From contig NZ_JAIQXE010000001.1 in NCBI RefSeq assembly GCF_020076305.1, forward strand, positions 1,922,001 to 1,986,000: a stretch of DNA of 64,000 nucleotides. The letters run 5' to 3'. Positions 7,767-16,457 of this stretch are shown here, piece after piece (positions within the stretch are counted from its first letter, which is position 1; every line of letters begins with the position of its first letter). The notes beneath the pieces were generated by a model. That model did no database searches and was not told the DNA's origin. It saw nothing but the letters and a program-made list of their open reading frames with translations. A program made the translations under genes and the position numbers. The DNA is from Flavihumibacter profundi (lineage in GTDB: Bacteria > Bacteroidota > Bacteroidia > Chitinophagales > Chitinophagaceae).

Positions 7767-8729
7767 TTATTGCTCCTTTTGCGCTTCCTTCCTTTGCGAA
7801 TGGATGAACAGGCTGGTAATACTCCGCTGTTCAAAGGCATTCCGTAACGCCACACCAAACAAATCTGCTACTGATAATACTTTGATCTTATCGATCTGCT
7901 GCTTCAGTGGAATTGTATCACAAACTACCAGTTCTTCCAGTACACTGTTGCCTATATTTTCATAGGCTTTGCCACTAAGTACCGGGTGCGTACACATCGC
8001 CCTTACACTCCTGGCCCCCTTTTCGAGCAGTAATCCTGCACTCTTGGCAAGGGTTCCGCCTGTATCACAGATATCATCAATAAGAACTACATTTTTGTCG
8101 GTAACATCTCCGATTACCACCATGCTGGCTATTTCGTTGGCCCGTTTCCTGTGCTTGTCACAGATCACCATTTCGGCATTGAAATAACTGGCAATTTCCC
8201 TGATCCTGTTGGCGCTACCCACGTCAGGGGCCGCAAAGGTAAGGTTTTCCAGTTTTAAATGCTCTATATAAGGAATAAAAATCACTGAACTGTCCAGGTG
8301 ATCCACCGGTATATCAAAGTAGCCCTGTATCTGCGGGGCGTGTAAGTCCATGGTTACCACCCTGTCTGCCCCTGCCGCCGTCAGCATATTGGCGATTAGT
8401 TTCGACCCGATGGCTACCCGTGGTTTATCTTTCCGGTCCTGCCGGGCATAACCGTAATAAGGAATTACCGCGACGATTTTATAGGCTGAAGCCCGCCGTG
8501 CCGCGTCTATCATCAGTAACAATTCCATCAGATTGTCTGAAGGGGAAAAAGTGCTCTGCACCAGGAAAACTACATCCCCGCGGATACTTTCCTGGTAAAC
8601 CGGCTGAATTTCCCCGTCGCTGAACTTCTGGATATTGATCTTACCCAGGGGAATGCCATAACTATTGGCGATCTTTTCTGCCAGGTATTGCGAACCGGTA
8701 CCAGAGAAAATTTTTGCGGTGGATTGCAT
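7767..8729 (-). CDS. prs: Ribose-phosphate pyrophosphokinase
   Basis: A 320-residue PRPP synthetase, which makes phosphoribosyl pyrophosphate from ribose 5-phosphate and ATP for purine, pyrimidine, histidine and NAD synthesis. Visible motifs are the N-terminal KIFSGTGSQYLAEKI, YYGYARQDRK, the metal-site region VVTMDLHAPQIQGYF and the PRPP-binding loop VLIDDICDTGGTL. The ATG at 8729 is preferred over one 13 codons earlier because all family similarity begins there and a promoter-like TAtcTTCG sits at 8748-8755. It leads the prs-rplY operon. Confidence 0.95.
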   Translation of the reverse strand: MQSTAKIFSGTGSQYLAEKIANSYGIPLGKINIQKFSDGEIQPVYQESIRGDVVFLVQSTFSPSDNLMELLLMIDAARRASAYKIVAVIPYYGYARQDRKDKPRVAIGSKLIANMLTAAGADRVVTMDLHAPQIQGYFDIPVDHLDSSVIFIPYIEHLKLENLTFAAPDVGSANRIREIASYFNAEMVICDKHRKRANEIASMVVIGDVTDKNVVLIDDICDTGGTLAKSAGLLLEKGARSVRAMCTHPVLSGKAYENIGNSVLEELVVCDTIPLKQQIDKIKVLSVADLFGVALRNAFEQRSITSLFIHSQRKEAQKEQ

Positions 8730-8747
8730 AGTAACGTGTTGGTGCGG

Positions 8748-8755
8748 CGAAGATA
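8748..8755 (-). promoter_or_regulatory. Candidate -7 element for prs
   Basis: The minus strand reads TATCTTCG, one base from TAnnTTTG, 18 bases before the prs ATG. The TTCG variant and the lack of a spaced TTG keep this tentative. Confidence 0.4.
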
Positions 8756-8788
8756 ACCAATGGACCAAAAAGAAAATAGGGCCAACAG

Positions 8789-8818
8789 AAAAAGGTTGTG
8801 TTTGTGCACAACCTTTTT
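8789..8818. terminator. Strong hairpin, terminator for the minus-strand small gene
   Basis: A perfect 12-base stem (8789-8800 with 8807-8818) with a six-base loop. A and T runs at both ends make it terminator-like on either strand. On the minus strand it lies 20 bases after the stop of the 67-residue ORF at 8838-9041, which supports that ORF being transcribed. Confidence 0.75.
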
Positions 8819-8837
8819 TAACTATTCAAATTTTGGT

Positions 8838-9041
8838 TTATCGTGATGCTACCAATACCCGGCTTCCGGTGGAACTGACGGAGATTTTAGCGGTACTGTT
8901 ATCAGCCCCTCTATGACCACTTACGGCCTTGAAAATAGCTGAACAAATAAAAATGGAAAAGAATAGCGCAACAATGTAAATCCCAATGCAGAATAACATT
9001 GATTGGAAGCCTCCCAGGGTGTTGAATGTACGGGCGTTCAT
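8838..9041 (-). CDS. Small membrane protein, 67 residues, unknown function
   Basis: A short ORF with ATG start and TAA stop, followed by a strong intrinsic terminator. Residues about 14-40 form one hydrophobic membrane segment rich in Ile, Phe and Cys. The remaining C-terminal part is polar and begins with AVSGHRGADN. I do not recognise a family. It lies alone between prs and the divergent radC gene. Support comes from the terminator, the clean hydrophobic segment and the absence of any other coding frame here. A chance ORF remains possible. Confidence 0.5.
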   Translation of the reverse strand: MNARTFNTLGGFQSMLFCIGIYIVALFFSIFICSAIFKAVSGHRGADNSTAKISVSSTGSRVLVASR

Positions 9042-9063
9042 AGTTGTGAATTTTTTGGTTTTT

Positions 9064-9097
9064 CGTCTGGATAAATTGGATATTGGATAAAGGGTTA
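9064..9097 (+). repeat. Short degenerate TGGATAN direct repeats
   Basis: Three closely spaced copies of TGGATA (starting near 9068, 9077 and 9084) occur in the radC upstream region. Similar TGGAT-type units occur on the minus strand of 55981-56060. Too short to assign a function. Confidence 0.3.
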
Positions 9098-9140
9098 AAA
9101 CCCTCTATAATGGCATAAAATTATTTTATAATCTTACTCC

Positions 9141-9833
9141 ATGCAAGAGCGGAACTACTCAATTAAATCATGGGCAAAAGACGATAGGCCAAGGGAAAAA
9201 CTACTTAGTAAAAACCCTATGGCCCTTAGTGATGCAGAGCTGATTGCTATTTTACTGAATAATGGCAGCCGCGACAAATCCGCGCTGGACCTTGCCCGTG
9301 AATTGATGCAACTGGGACGCAACAACCTGCAGGAACTGGGCAAACTTTCGGTTTTTGACCTAATGACGATTAAAGGAATCGGGGAAGCCAAAGCGGTTAT
9401 TATTACTGCCGCACTGGAATTAGGCCGTCGCCGGCAGGCTGCCCTGGCCCTGGAATGCCCGGTCATAACCGGCAGCCGCGATGTTGCCCTTTACCTGCAG
9501 CAACTGTTCCAGGACCACCACCATGAGGTTTTCGTTGTGCTGTTCCTGAACCGTGCCAATAAAATCAGGCACTTTGAAATTATCAGTTCCGGGGGGATAA
9601 CAGGCACAGTGGCCGATCCCAGGATGATCATGAAAAAAGCGATTGAACAGGAAGCAGTGGGTTTAATCTTAAGCCATAACCACCCCTCCGGCAACCTTCG
9701 TCCCAGTAAAGCAGACGAGGACCTGACCTACAAAATAAGGGAAGCCGCGAAACTGCTCGACATCAGGGTAATGGACCATATAATCGTTAGTACCGAAGGA
9801 TATTTCAGTTTTGCCGATGAAGGGCTGCTATAA
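9141..9833 (+). CDS. radC: RadC-family JAB domain protein
   Basis: A 230-residue RadC. The N-terminal helix-hairpin-helix region includes LSDAELIAILLNNGSRDKSA and LMTIKGIGEAKAVII. The C-terminal MPN+/JAMM domain has its zinc motif SHNHPSG followed by an aspartate in SKADEDLT, so the metalloprotease-type site is intact. Despite the name, its DNA-repair role is not established; JAB-domain proteins of this family are often tied to DNA metabolism and mobile elements. It stands alone on the plus strand and converges with the DUF3467 gene, with seven bases between their ends. Confidence 0.92.
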   Translation: MQERNYSIKSWAKDDRPREKLLSKNPMALSDAELIAILLNNGSRDKSALDLARELMQLGRNNLQELGKLSVFDLMTIKGIGEAKAVIITAALELGRRRQAALALECPVITGSRDVALYLQQLFQDHHHEVFVVLFLNRANKIRHFEIISSGGITGTVADPRMIMKKAIEQEAVGLILSHNHPSGNLRPSKADEDLTYKIREAAKLLDIRVMDHIIVSTEGYFSFADEGLL

Positions 9834-9840
9834 GGTAAAA

Positions 9841-10152
9841 TCAGGCCTGGGCAGCCGGACCACCAAAATTCATGGGAATCTGTACTTCTTCCAGGTCCTT
9901 GATATCGCCATTCACTTCTTCAAAACGGTCAATATTATCGATGAGCGCTTTCATGAACCGTTTTGCATGCTGTGGCGTTAAAATAATTCTTGATTTAACC
10001 CGGCTCTTGGGCGTACCAGGCATAACATTTACAAAATCAATCACGAATTCTGCGTGAGAATGGGTAATGATCGCAAGGTTGGCGTATTCACCTTCTGCCA
10101 TTTCTTCTGATATCTCAATATTCAGCTGGTTGTTAGGACTGGTATTCTCCAT
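9841..10152 (-). CDS. DUF3467 protein
   Basis: A 103-residue acidic cytosolic protein matching DUF3467, with the characteristic core GEYANLAIITHSHAEFVIDF followed by PKSRVKSRIILTPQHAKRFMKAL. The family is widespread and short and has no assigned biochemical function. A TAgcTTTG promoter element at 10171-10178 predicts a leader of about a dozen bases, so it is transcribed on its own. It converges with radC. Confidence 0.88.
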   Translation of the reverse strand: MENTSPNNQLNIEISEEMAEGEYANLAIITHSHAEFVIDFVNVMPGTPKSRVKSRIILTPQHAKRFMKALIDNIDRFEEVNGDIKDLEEVQIPMNFGGPAAQA

Positions 10153-10170
10153 GTAATAAGTTTAAAGGGA

Positions 10171-10178
10171 CAAAGCTA
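10171..10178 (-). promoter_or_regulatory. Bacteroidota -7 element for the DUF3467 gene
   Basis: The minus strand reads TAGCTTTG, a full TAnnTTTG match, 18 bases before the ATG at 10152. The same 18-base spacing is seen upstream of the E1 gene. Confidence 0.55.
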
Positions 10179-10200
10179 ATAAGAAAGCGCTATTGAACAG

Positions 10201-12222
10201 CTACCCGGTGATCATTAACTGGCATTTCCATTCTGATTTGTGTGATCCACTGATTTCATCATTGCCTGAACCTATTGTATGCCCCTTCCCATAGCTTGTT
10301 TGTGACCAGCGCAACCACCATTGCAATTGCCAATGCCGCCTATTTCCGATCCGCCCTGGTTTACCCTGTACCTGAAGGTAATATCGCAAACCCTTATCAT
10401 AAAAGGAAGGTATCGAAAAGGAATACAGGAGATCACGCTCGTAGGCATAGATCCGGGAATTATAACCACCGGTATGAAAATATTGCAGGCGGGCGGCTAA
10501 GGCCAGGGATAGTTTGCGAACCTGGTACCGCCCATCCAGAAATGCGGACCAACCAGTCTCGCGACCAGCAACACTGGAATACCAGGTAAAATCGGTCCTT
10601 GCTGCAACAATTAATAATGGATTAATTATCCTTTCTGCATGCCATCTCAGATTTGCATGTTGAATATTTAATGGAACAGGAATAGGATCGTCATTATTTT
10701 CAGGCTTCCCTGATGTCCGGTACCTTAAGTAGGTTTCCCATTTCTTTCGGCGCACCCAGGTTAACTGCATAAAGTATTCCTTTCCGAAAACTGGGGCCGT
10801 TGCCCTGAACCGCAGCCAGGGAAACCGGAAATAGTCAGCATACGCCTGCAATTGCCAGCCCGGCAATGGCGTTAACCTGAATCCGGCATAAAAACCGGTT
10901 TCATTTGTCACTTCGCTGTTCTCCAAAAAACTATGCGCATATAAGGCCTGGTAACCGGGCTGAACATGGCGGTACACCAGGGAAAGGTCTGACTTATGGT
11001 GAATGCTTAACACCATGCCCTGCAGGAATGCATAACCGGTTGCACAAGCTGCTCCCTCACCGAAAAGGAAAACATTCCGAAAAACATAACTATAATGAAC
11101 ACCCGAATTAAACCATTGGGCTCCCCTGATGGCGTATTTATTATAGGGCCTGTCCACCGGCATAAAAGGAAGGGAAAACTGGTATTTGATAACGCTGCCA
11201 CCTAAGCGAAAATGGTTTGTAGTATACTGCAAAACTGTCCCGTAGGCATATTGCGTAATACTATTCCTGTCGGCCAGTTCACCTGCCGTGCGGTGGTATC
11301 CGCTTTGGGAAATGCTGCTGAAACCTTTAGTGCCATCTGCTCCTTCCACCAGGTTAGCGGTAAGTTTTCTCGCTGACCCGAAAAAAGTTGCTTCCCAATG
11401 CCCCGACTGAAATTGCAGCGCAACACCCCGGTGAAAATTCCATTCCCCGCCCGATCTGTAGGGCTGCAAAAGGTTGCCCTGGTGATAAACATTCATTGCT
11501 TCACTGGTTTTTCCAAAAGCAAGTCCCTGCCATTGCACCAGGCCCTGGCCAATATTCAATACATAATCTCCCAGTGCAATTGTTTTCAGCAAACCAGGCC
11601 TTCGCATAAATACATGGAAGCTGCTGAAGTCACCTGGCTTCTCCCCTGCATCTTTATCGCCTGCTATTCCCCACCACAACTGCTGCTTATACTGATAGGT
11701 ATACCGGTAAAACAAACGCGCGCTACTTCCAATGTAAGCAGCCTGCTTAGCACTGTCGGCAATAAATCCTTTTGCCTTTTCCAATATATTACTGCTGCGC
11801 ATTAACAACTGGTGTTGTCCTTTGGCAACAAGAGTGCGGTATTCTTTATCACCGCCGGTGTCTTCCCTGAAACTGAGATAGGGCAATATTTTCCGTATGG
11901 TGCCGATATCCCAATATGGGATAGCCTGCAATTCATAACGATTGCGTAAAATACCGAACAGGTTGCGGTACTGCAGGAATGAACTGATTTGCATAGGCGA
12001 CAAAAAAGATAATTCTTTCAATTGCTCTTCAGTGACATGGTTTACGGAAATGGGTCGTCGCAAATAATTCACCAGCACCTGCTGAAGCTGGTCATTGTCG
12101 GGCTCCTGGTCATTAGCTTCGGTAGCTGCTTCCAGCATGCCGGCAACTTGCTCAGAAGGCTCCTGCGCGAGACCGCTGAAATGCAAAATAAGCAACAGGC
12201 TAATATATATTATCCTGTTCAT
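10201..12222 (-). CDS. Helix-hairpin-helix plus outer-membrane beta-barrel-like protein
   Basis: A 673-residue secreted protein starting at the ATG at 12222, where a signal peptide (IIYISLLLILHFSGLAQ) begins; the longer frame would bury it. Residues about 25-125 hold ComEA-like helix-hairpin-helix pairs, with ISVNHVTEEQLKELSFLSP and YELQAIPYWDIGTIRKILP. The rest is rich in alternating aromatic and polar residues typical of outer-membrane barrels, with many Tyr and Trp. It overlaps the end of the upstream gene by 23 bases, so the pair is co-translated. I do not know its function. Similar HhH-barrel proteins are common in Bacteroidota without assigned roles. Confidence 0.7.
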   Translation of the reverse strand: MNRIIYISLLLILHFSGLAQEPSEQVAGMLEAATEANDQEPDNDQLQQVLVNYLRRPISVNHVTEEQLKELSFLSPMQISSFLQYRNLFGILRNRYELQAIPYWDIGTIRKILPYLSFREDTGGDKEYRTLVAKGQHQLLMRSSNILEKAKGFIADSAKQAAYIGSSARLFYRYTYQYKQQLWWGIAGDKDAGEKPGDFSSFHVFMRRPGLLKTIALGDYVLNIGQGLVQWQGLAFGKTSEAMNVYHQGNLLQPYRSGGEWNFHRGVALQFQSGHWEATFFGSARKLTANLVEGADGTKGFSSISQSGYHRTAGELADRNSITQYAYGTVLQYTTNHFRLGGSVIKYQFSLPFMPVDRPYNKYAIRGAQWFNSGVHYSYVFRNVFLFGEGAACATGYAFLQGMVLSIHHKSDLSLVYRHVQPGYQALYAHSFLENSEVTNETGFYAGFRLTPLPGWQLQAYADYFRFPWLRFRATAPVFGKEYFMQLTWVRRKKWETYLRYRTSGKPENNDDPIPVPLNIQHANLRWHAERIINPLLIVAARTDFTWYSSVAGRETGWSAFLDGRYQVRKLSLALAARLQYFHTGGYNSRIYAYERDLLYSFSIPSFYDKGLRYYLQVQGKPGRIGNRRHWQLQWWLRWSQTSYGKGHTIGSGNDEISGSHKSEWKCQLMITG

Positions 12223-13045
12223 GTGCCGCTGTTTTCTGCTTTTTTGAAATGCCCAGTACCAACCCCGGGCTCCAGCCAATCTGGGGATGCCATTCGCTGT
12301 AAATCCGAAGGCTTATTGCCTTATGGAAATAACCGGATTCGAAACCATATCGCAATGGATTGGATTGTATACGGATAGCCAGCCTCCAGGCTTCAAGTAG
12401 TTGGTATTGCAGAGAAATGCTTGCAACTAAACCCTCATAAACTGTGAAATAGACACTCCCATCTGTGTACAACTGGCCGCTCCAGTCCTTCCCCATACCA
12501 CCACCTATCAGCCACAGCCTTGAAGTTTTATACGGTAATTGAATTGCCGCGCTATGATAAAAAAGGCCGGCGGAAAACCCATTATTGAACCACTGGAGAC
12601 CAGTCGCAGCCTGCAATCCGGACCTTGCCGAAAAACCGCTGAACTTACCGGTCAGGTATAGAAAACTAACCCCAAGCTGCCAATGGGAATTGAGGTGCAG
12701 GCCATAGCCTAACCCATAATGGATTTCGTTAAAACTGGCATTACCGAAACGACTGATAACAAGTCCGGCACCGCTGCCATTTGCTACCGGCCAACCGGCA
12801 AAAGCCTGCAGCTCTGAAAGTTCATTAATATAAAATGGCTTTTGTGAAACCAGAAGTAAAGCCGGCCTGGACAGACTTGCAAATGCAGCAGGATTCACAA
12901 ATGGAGCAGCAGGAGAATTAAAAATATGGCTCCAGGTCCCAGCAGCGGGCTGCCAACCCTTTAAGGTTAAATAACCATTTTGTGCCTTTGCTGTAAAGAA
13001 TAATAAAAATGTACCAACTAACGCCCTGACAATTTTCATAGGCAC
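12200..13045 (-). CDS. PorV/PorQ-like outer-membrane protein, unknown role
   Basis: A 281-residue protein with an N-terminal signal peptide (KIVRALVGTFLLFFTAKAQ). The body has NSPAAPFVNPAAFASLSRPAL, then repeated beta strands with many Gly, Tyr, Phe and Trp, such as YGLGYGLHLNSHWQLGVSF. This pattern resembles the PorV/PorQ-type outer-membrane barrels, but similarity is compositional rather than motif-level. The start could be the first or the third codon (ATG at 13045 or 13039). It leads a two-gene unit with the HhH-barrel protein downstream, so they probably act together at the outer membrane. Confidence 0.6.
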   Translation of the reverse strand: MPMKIVRALVGTFLLFFTAKAQNGYLTLKGWQPAAGTWSHIFNSPAAPFVNPAAFASLSRPALLLVSQKPFYINELSELQAFAGWPVANGSGAGLVISRFGNASFNEIHYGLGYGLHLNSHWQLGVSFLYLTGKFSGFSARSGLQAATGLQWFNNGFSAGLFYHSAAIQLPYKTSRLWLIGGGMGKDWSGQLYTDGSVYFTVYEGLVASISLQYQLLEAWRLAIRIQSNPLRYGFESGYFHKAISLRIYSEWHPQIGWSPGLVLGISKKQKTAAHEQDNIY

Positions 13046-13113
13046 AAGAAAGGACTTCCTGCTGGCGGGGACAAGAGTGATTGAACGGTAAAATAAACAG
13101 GAAGAAACGGTTC

Positions 13114-13761
13114 TTATTCCTGGGCAAAACGAACAAGTTCAACAACTTCCTGCATACTACGGAAATTTGTTTTATGCTCTTTTGCATATTGCAATACCTG
13201 GTCAGTTTTCTTCCCGAATATATGGGCGATCTGTTTTTCGTTATTTGCCTTATACAATTTTTCGCCGTCCTTAATCCAATAAATCGTTACAACAGTATAG
13301 TTTATATCTTCCCTTACCTGCCCGTTAACATAAACATCTGTTACCGTATTAAACACCGTATTCTGGTCCTGCTTTCCGCTTGTGATATGGTCGACGGTGG
13401 CCACTTTGTGCAAAGGCTTTGCTTCATAAGACACCACCAATGGCAGGGGAGTATAATCAATGAGCATGTAAAATTTCATCCCAACAGGTATAAAAAGGTT
13501 GTGTTGAAGGTATACTGTATCAACATCTTCAATATTGGTTAGGGTCATTGATTTCTGGTCTGCATAGTATACAATGGATTGCTCAAATGCATTATAGTTC
13601 AAAGAGGCCGTTGTTCTTTGACCGGATTTTAACAGCACCATTCCATCTGAAAACCCAGGATAAAGAAATCCCGCATCAACCATTGTTTTCTGAACAGCCT
13701 GGTATTGGGCTTGTGCAGAGTTCAGGTTTATAATTACTAATATGGTCAATAGCCGTTTCAT
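13114..13761 (-). CDS. Secreted protein of unknown function
   Basis: A 215-residue protein with a signal peptide (LLTILVIINLNSAQAQ). The mature part contains SGQRTTASLNYNAFEQSIVYY and later EDINYTVVTIYWIKDGEKLYKANNEKQI. These resemble small Bacteroidota proteins that describe surface or envelope state, but no named domain is recognised. The start at 13761 is preferred over one seven codons upstream because a -7-like CAtcTTTG sits at 13780-13787 and the signal peptide begins here. It is on the same strand as the following barrel-like genes, separated by 68 bases. Confidence 0.6.
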   Translation of the reverse strand: MKRLLTILVIINLNSAQAQYQAVQKTMVDAGFLYPGFSDGMVLLKSGQRTTASLNYNAFEQSIVYYADQKSMTLTNIEDVDTVYLQHNLFIPVGMKFYMLIDYTPLPLVVSYEAKPLHKVATVDHITSGKQDQNTVFNTVTDVYVNGQVREDINYTVVTIYWIKDGEKLYKANNEKQIAHIFGKKTDQVLQYAKEHKTNFRSMQEVVELVRFAQE

Positions 13762-13779
13762 ACTAAAAGGATTATTATA

Positions 13780-13787
13780 CAAAGATG
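13780..13787 (-). promoter_or_regulatory. Candidate -7 element for the secreted protein at 13114-13761
   Basis: The minus strand reads CATCTTTG, one mismatch from TAnnTTTG, 18 bases before the chosen ATG. Spacing matches other promoters in the window. Confidence 0.4.
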
Positions 13788-13796
13788 ACGATAATA

Positions 13797-13836
13797 AAAT
13801 AAAAAAGAACAGGCTACCAAAACTGGTAACCTGTTC
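13797..13836 (-). terminator. Intrinsic terminator of the sus-type operon
   Basis: Arms 13807-13819 and 13824-13836 pair with one mismatch around a four-base loop. On the minus strand the stem is followed by a T-rich run (plus-strand 13797-13806). It lies 23 bases after the end of the DUF1735 gene. Confidence 0.85.
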
Positions 13837-13859
13837 AAAACTAGATTTAAAAAACAGTT

Positions 13860-14777
13860 TTACTTATAGTATATATCAGTACAGTTCCGGAATGCTGAAC
13901 CGTTGAAAACTACATAATTGATAGTTATATGCGTGTAGTCCGCATTTACAACAACAGTAGGTTGGGTAACCATAGTGATTCCGTTATCTGTAAATGCACC
14001 TTTAATTTCATCCGGAGCAATAACTGCATTAAATTCAGATAAAACACCCGCCGCATTTTTAAAAGTAAGCAGGTAGTTAGGCTGTACATAATATCCAGTT
14101 GGCATTTTAATGCTTGTTGGGTTTACAGGGGAGAATACAGTTGTTTCCCCTGTAAAAGATCCACCTGCAGGGGCACCACTTCCGTCCTGGTTATTTTTCC
14201 TGATAAAGTCCCAGCCCCATGTTCCTGCAAGGGGGTTACCAATAACATGGAAATAAATTGTACCAAAATTACTGCTGATGGTCTGACCGCTGGCATCAGT
14301 AACCACAACAGGTAACATGTAACTTTTTGTAATATCAATTTTAGAAGGATAGAAGACTATCTCCATGGGAACAAAAGCTGTACCCGCTTTAATTACACCG
14401 GAAGTAGCAACGAAATCATACAAAGAATCCGGCATGAGTTCGTAAGCGATTGAATCCGTTGAGAAATGGTCCAATACTTTAGATTGGTCCACACCAATAG
14501 TTACAGCTATGTCAGAACTTGGAACAACTCCACTAATTGCAACATTGTAATGGGCAGTGTCCTTTTCGTCAGTACCTGGGTAAGTTAATGCACCACCGGA
14601 AAAATATTGCATGCCAGAGTTGATGGTTGTTCCGCTACCATTTTCAATAAACTGAAGGGTAACAACTTTACCAGTCAAATCATTCGGATCGACATTCATT
14701 GCCCCCTGCTTCAAACATGAAGCCAGGCCTAAAGCAACTGCTATGAGGGGGAGAATTATTTTAAAATATTTTTTCAT
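13860..14777 (-). CDS. DUF1735 (BT_3987-type) surface lipoprotein
   Basis: A 305-residue lipoprotein with a type II signal peptide ending LGLASC. The N-terminal half is a DUF1735-like beta domain (DIAVTIGVDQSKVLDHF, then YELMPDSLYDF), and the C-terminal half holds PLAGTWGWDFIRKN and a lipocalin-like strand set. In sus-type loci such proteins are accessory surface binding proteins. It is the last gene of the operon after susC and susD, followed by a terminator. The carbohydrate or peptide ligand cannot be inferred, because no hydrolase gene accompanies the locus. Confidence 0.8.
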   Translation of the reverse strand: MKKYFKIILPLIAVALGLASCLKQGAMNVDPNDLTGKVVTLQFIENGSGTTINSGMQYFSGGALTYPGTDEKDTAHYNVAISGVVPSSDIAVTIGVDQSKVLDHFSTDSIAYELMPDSLYDFVATSGVIKAGTAFVPMEIVFYPSKIDITKSYMLPVVVTDASGQTISSNFGTIYFHVIGNPLAGTWGWDFIRKNNQDGSGAPAGGSFTGETTVFSPVNPTSIKMPTGYYVQPNYLLTFKNAAGVLSEFNAVIAPDEIKGAFTDNGITMVTQPTVVVNADYTHITINYVVFNGSAFRNCTDIYYK

Positions 14778-14799
14778 ATTCCTAACTATTTTAATAAAA

Positions 14800-16365
14800 T
14801 TATTGAGCCCAGAAAATTAAGGAAGCCGTCGGCGTAATTCCGGTTGGCATATTCGCTCCATTATAAGATCCTTCTGAAGTCGGATACAGAATCCTGGTAG
14901 GTAATTTATCAGGACGGGGACTTTCAGAAACAATTGATGCGAATGTGGTGTAATCATCACCCGGCGTTTTAATAGTTGGGTATTGGGTGCGGCGATAATC
15001 ATTCCATGCTTCCTGGCTGTTTACAAAATTCAGCGCTATATATTTTTGGGTAATAATGGCTTCAATTTTTTGTTCAGTAGTGGTAGCAAAATCAAAATTC
15101 ACCAACGGACTTGAATAATTATCAGTGAAGTATTTATTTGCATCGGCATCAGGATTACCGCTGATAGACTTATTAGGAAGCTGGTACAAATAATTAAAAG
15201 AAGCTTTTACACCTTTTTGAAACAGTTCTTTTGCATCACCAGAAGATAAAATACCTCTAACAACAGCTTCGGCCTGCAGGAAATAGCTTTCCGCAGCAAT
15301 CATAACAGGGAATCCGGCATCAGGTCCTTTTAACACTCCCGTAGTATTACCCGAAGATTTTCCATCACGGTTGTCAGATGGGTACCAGAAACTTCCACCA
15401 GGGCTCTTCTGGATATCATCACCTTCATGTCCGAGCCTGTTTGTACCCGTATTAGGGAACAGGTAATAGATTGCTTTACCACGTCCGGTATCGGCTAATG
15501 TATGACCATCATACATACCCATAATAAAGGTAGTAGGAATCCAAGCCTTGTTACCAGGGGTACCAGTATAATCAAACGCCCAGTTAGACCATTTAGGATT
15601 TTGCTTATTTGCATCACGAACATAACCTGGATTGATGAGTGCATCAGTTTCCAGGAATCCGGCGGGATCAAAAGAAGTGTTGGTAAAAGTTACTTTTCCA
15701 TTACCACGCACCATCAGCCTTAGTTTAATGGTATTGGCCAATTGCAACCATTTGTTCATATCACCACCAAACATAACATCTGATTTGCCTAAATCAAGTA
15801 CTGTTTCTGTAGTAGACATTCCTTCATGAATGGTAGCGATTGCAGCATCCAGTAGAATGGCAAGGCTATCATAAACAGCCGGACCCAGATCGTATTTAGG
15901 GGTCAGGATATTGGCCCCTTGCAATGCTTCAGAATAAGGAACATCATTATTAGCATCTACCAGCAATTGGAATTCAAATGCTTTCATGATATTGGCTGCA
16001 GCATTAAAATTACTATACAAAGGTAATTGGCCCTCCTTTTTAGTGTAATTGATAATAGCCTGGTAATCATTCAGGTTATCATAAGTAGCAGGCCAAAGGT
16101 TTGTATACTCTGTTGTGAAGAGATAGGTAATGTTTGCACCAAAACCGCCATAACCGCCGGCATTGGCACTATAGCCACCTATTTGTGCACCCATTGTATT
16201 GTAACCATTGAGAACACTGGCCGTATTGGTCAGGGCCTGTGGTAAAACCAGTTCAGCCGTTGCTGTTGTTGCCTGGTTGGGATTATCATTAATATCCAAC
16301 TGCTTTGAGCAGGAGGTTCCCAATACCGCAGTTGCAACTATAAAACTTGCAAATATTTTTTTCAT
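14800..16365 (-). CDS. SusD/RagB-family outer-membrane lipoprotein
   Basis: A 521-residue SusD homologue of the SusD-like_2 type. The start at 16365 gives a signal peptide with lipobox VLGTSC. Family features include NPNQATTATAELVLPQALT near the mature N-terminus, NYTKKEGQLPLYSNFNAAA, YFLQAEAVVRGI in the TPR-like part and AWNDYRRTQYP near the C-terminus. It would bind ligand at the cell surface and lid the SusC transporter encoded 92 bases upstream. The ligand is unknown; partners of this SusD subtype often handle peptides or glycans. Confidence 0.92.
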   Translation of the reverse strand: MKKIFASFIVATAVLGTSCSKQLDINDNPNQATTATAELVLPQALTNTASVLNGYNTMGAQIGGYSANAGGYGGFGANITYLFTTEYTNLWPATYDNLNDYQAIINYTKKEGQLPLYSNFNAAANIMKAFEFQLLVDANNDVPYSEALQGANILTPKYDLGPAVYDSLAILLDAAIATIHEGMSTTETVLDLGKSDVMFGGDMNKWLQLANTIKLRLMVRGNGKVTFTNTSFDPAGFLETDALINPGYVRDANKQNPKWSNWAFDYTGTPGNKAWIPTTFIMGMYDGHTLADTGRGKAIYYLFPNTGTNRLGHEGDDIQKSPGGSFWYPSDNRDGKSSGNTTGVLKGPDAGFPVMIAAESYFLQAEAVVRGILSSGDAKELFQKGVKASFNYLYQLPNKSISGNPDADANKYFTDNYSSPLVNFDFATTTEQKIEAIITQKYIALNFVNSQEAWNDYRRTQYPTIKTPGDDYTTFASIVSESPRPDKLPTRILYPTSEGSYNGANMPTGITPTASLIFWAQ

Positions 16366-16457
16366 AATTATATATTTTATTGACGTTTCCAAACAAATTC
16401 AATAGTAATTACTTACTTCTGGCTTGCTTAGTTATACATCAATTTCAGGGTACTGCA

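Noticed and set aside
10201-12222. Assignment of the HhH-barrel protein as ComEA or competence factor
   Set aside because: It carries helix-hairpin-helix pairs like ComEA but is otherwise a large barrel-like secreted protein, so only the domain is reported.
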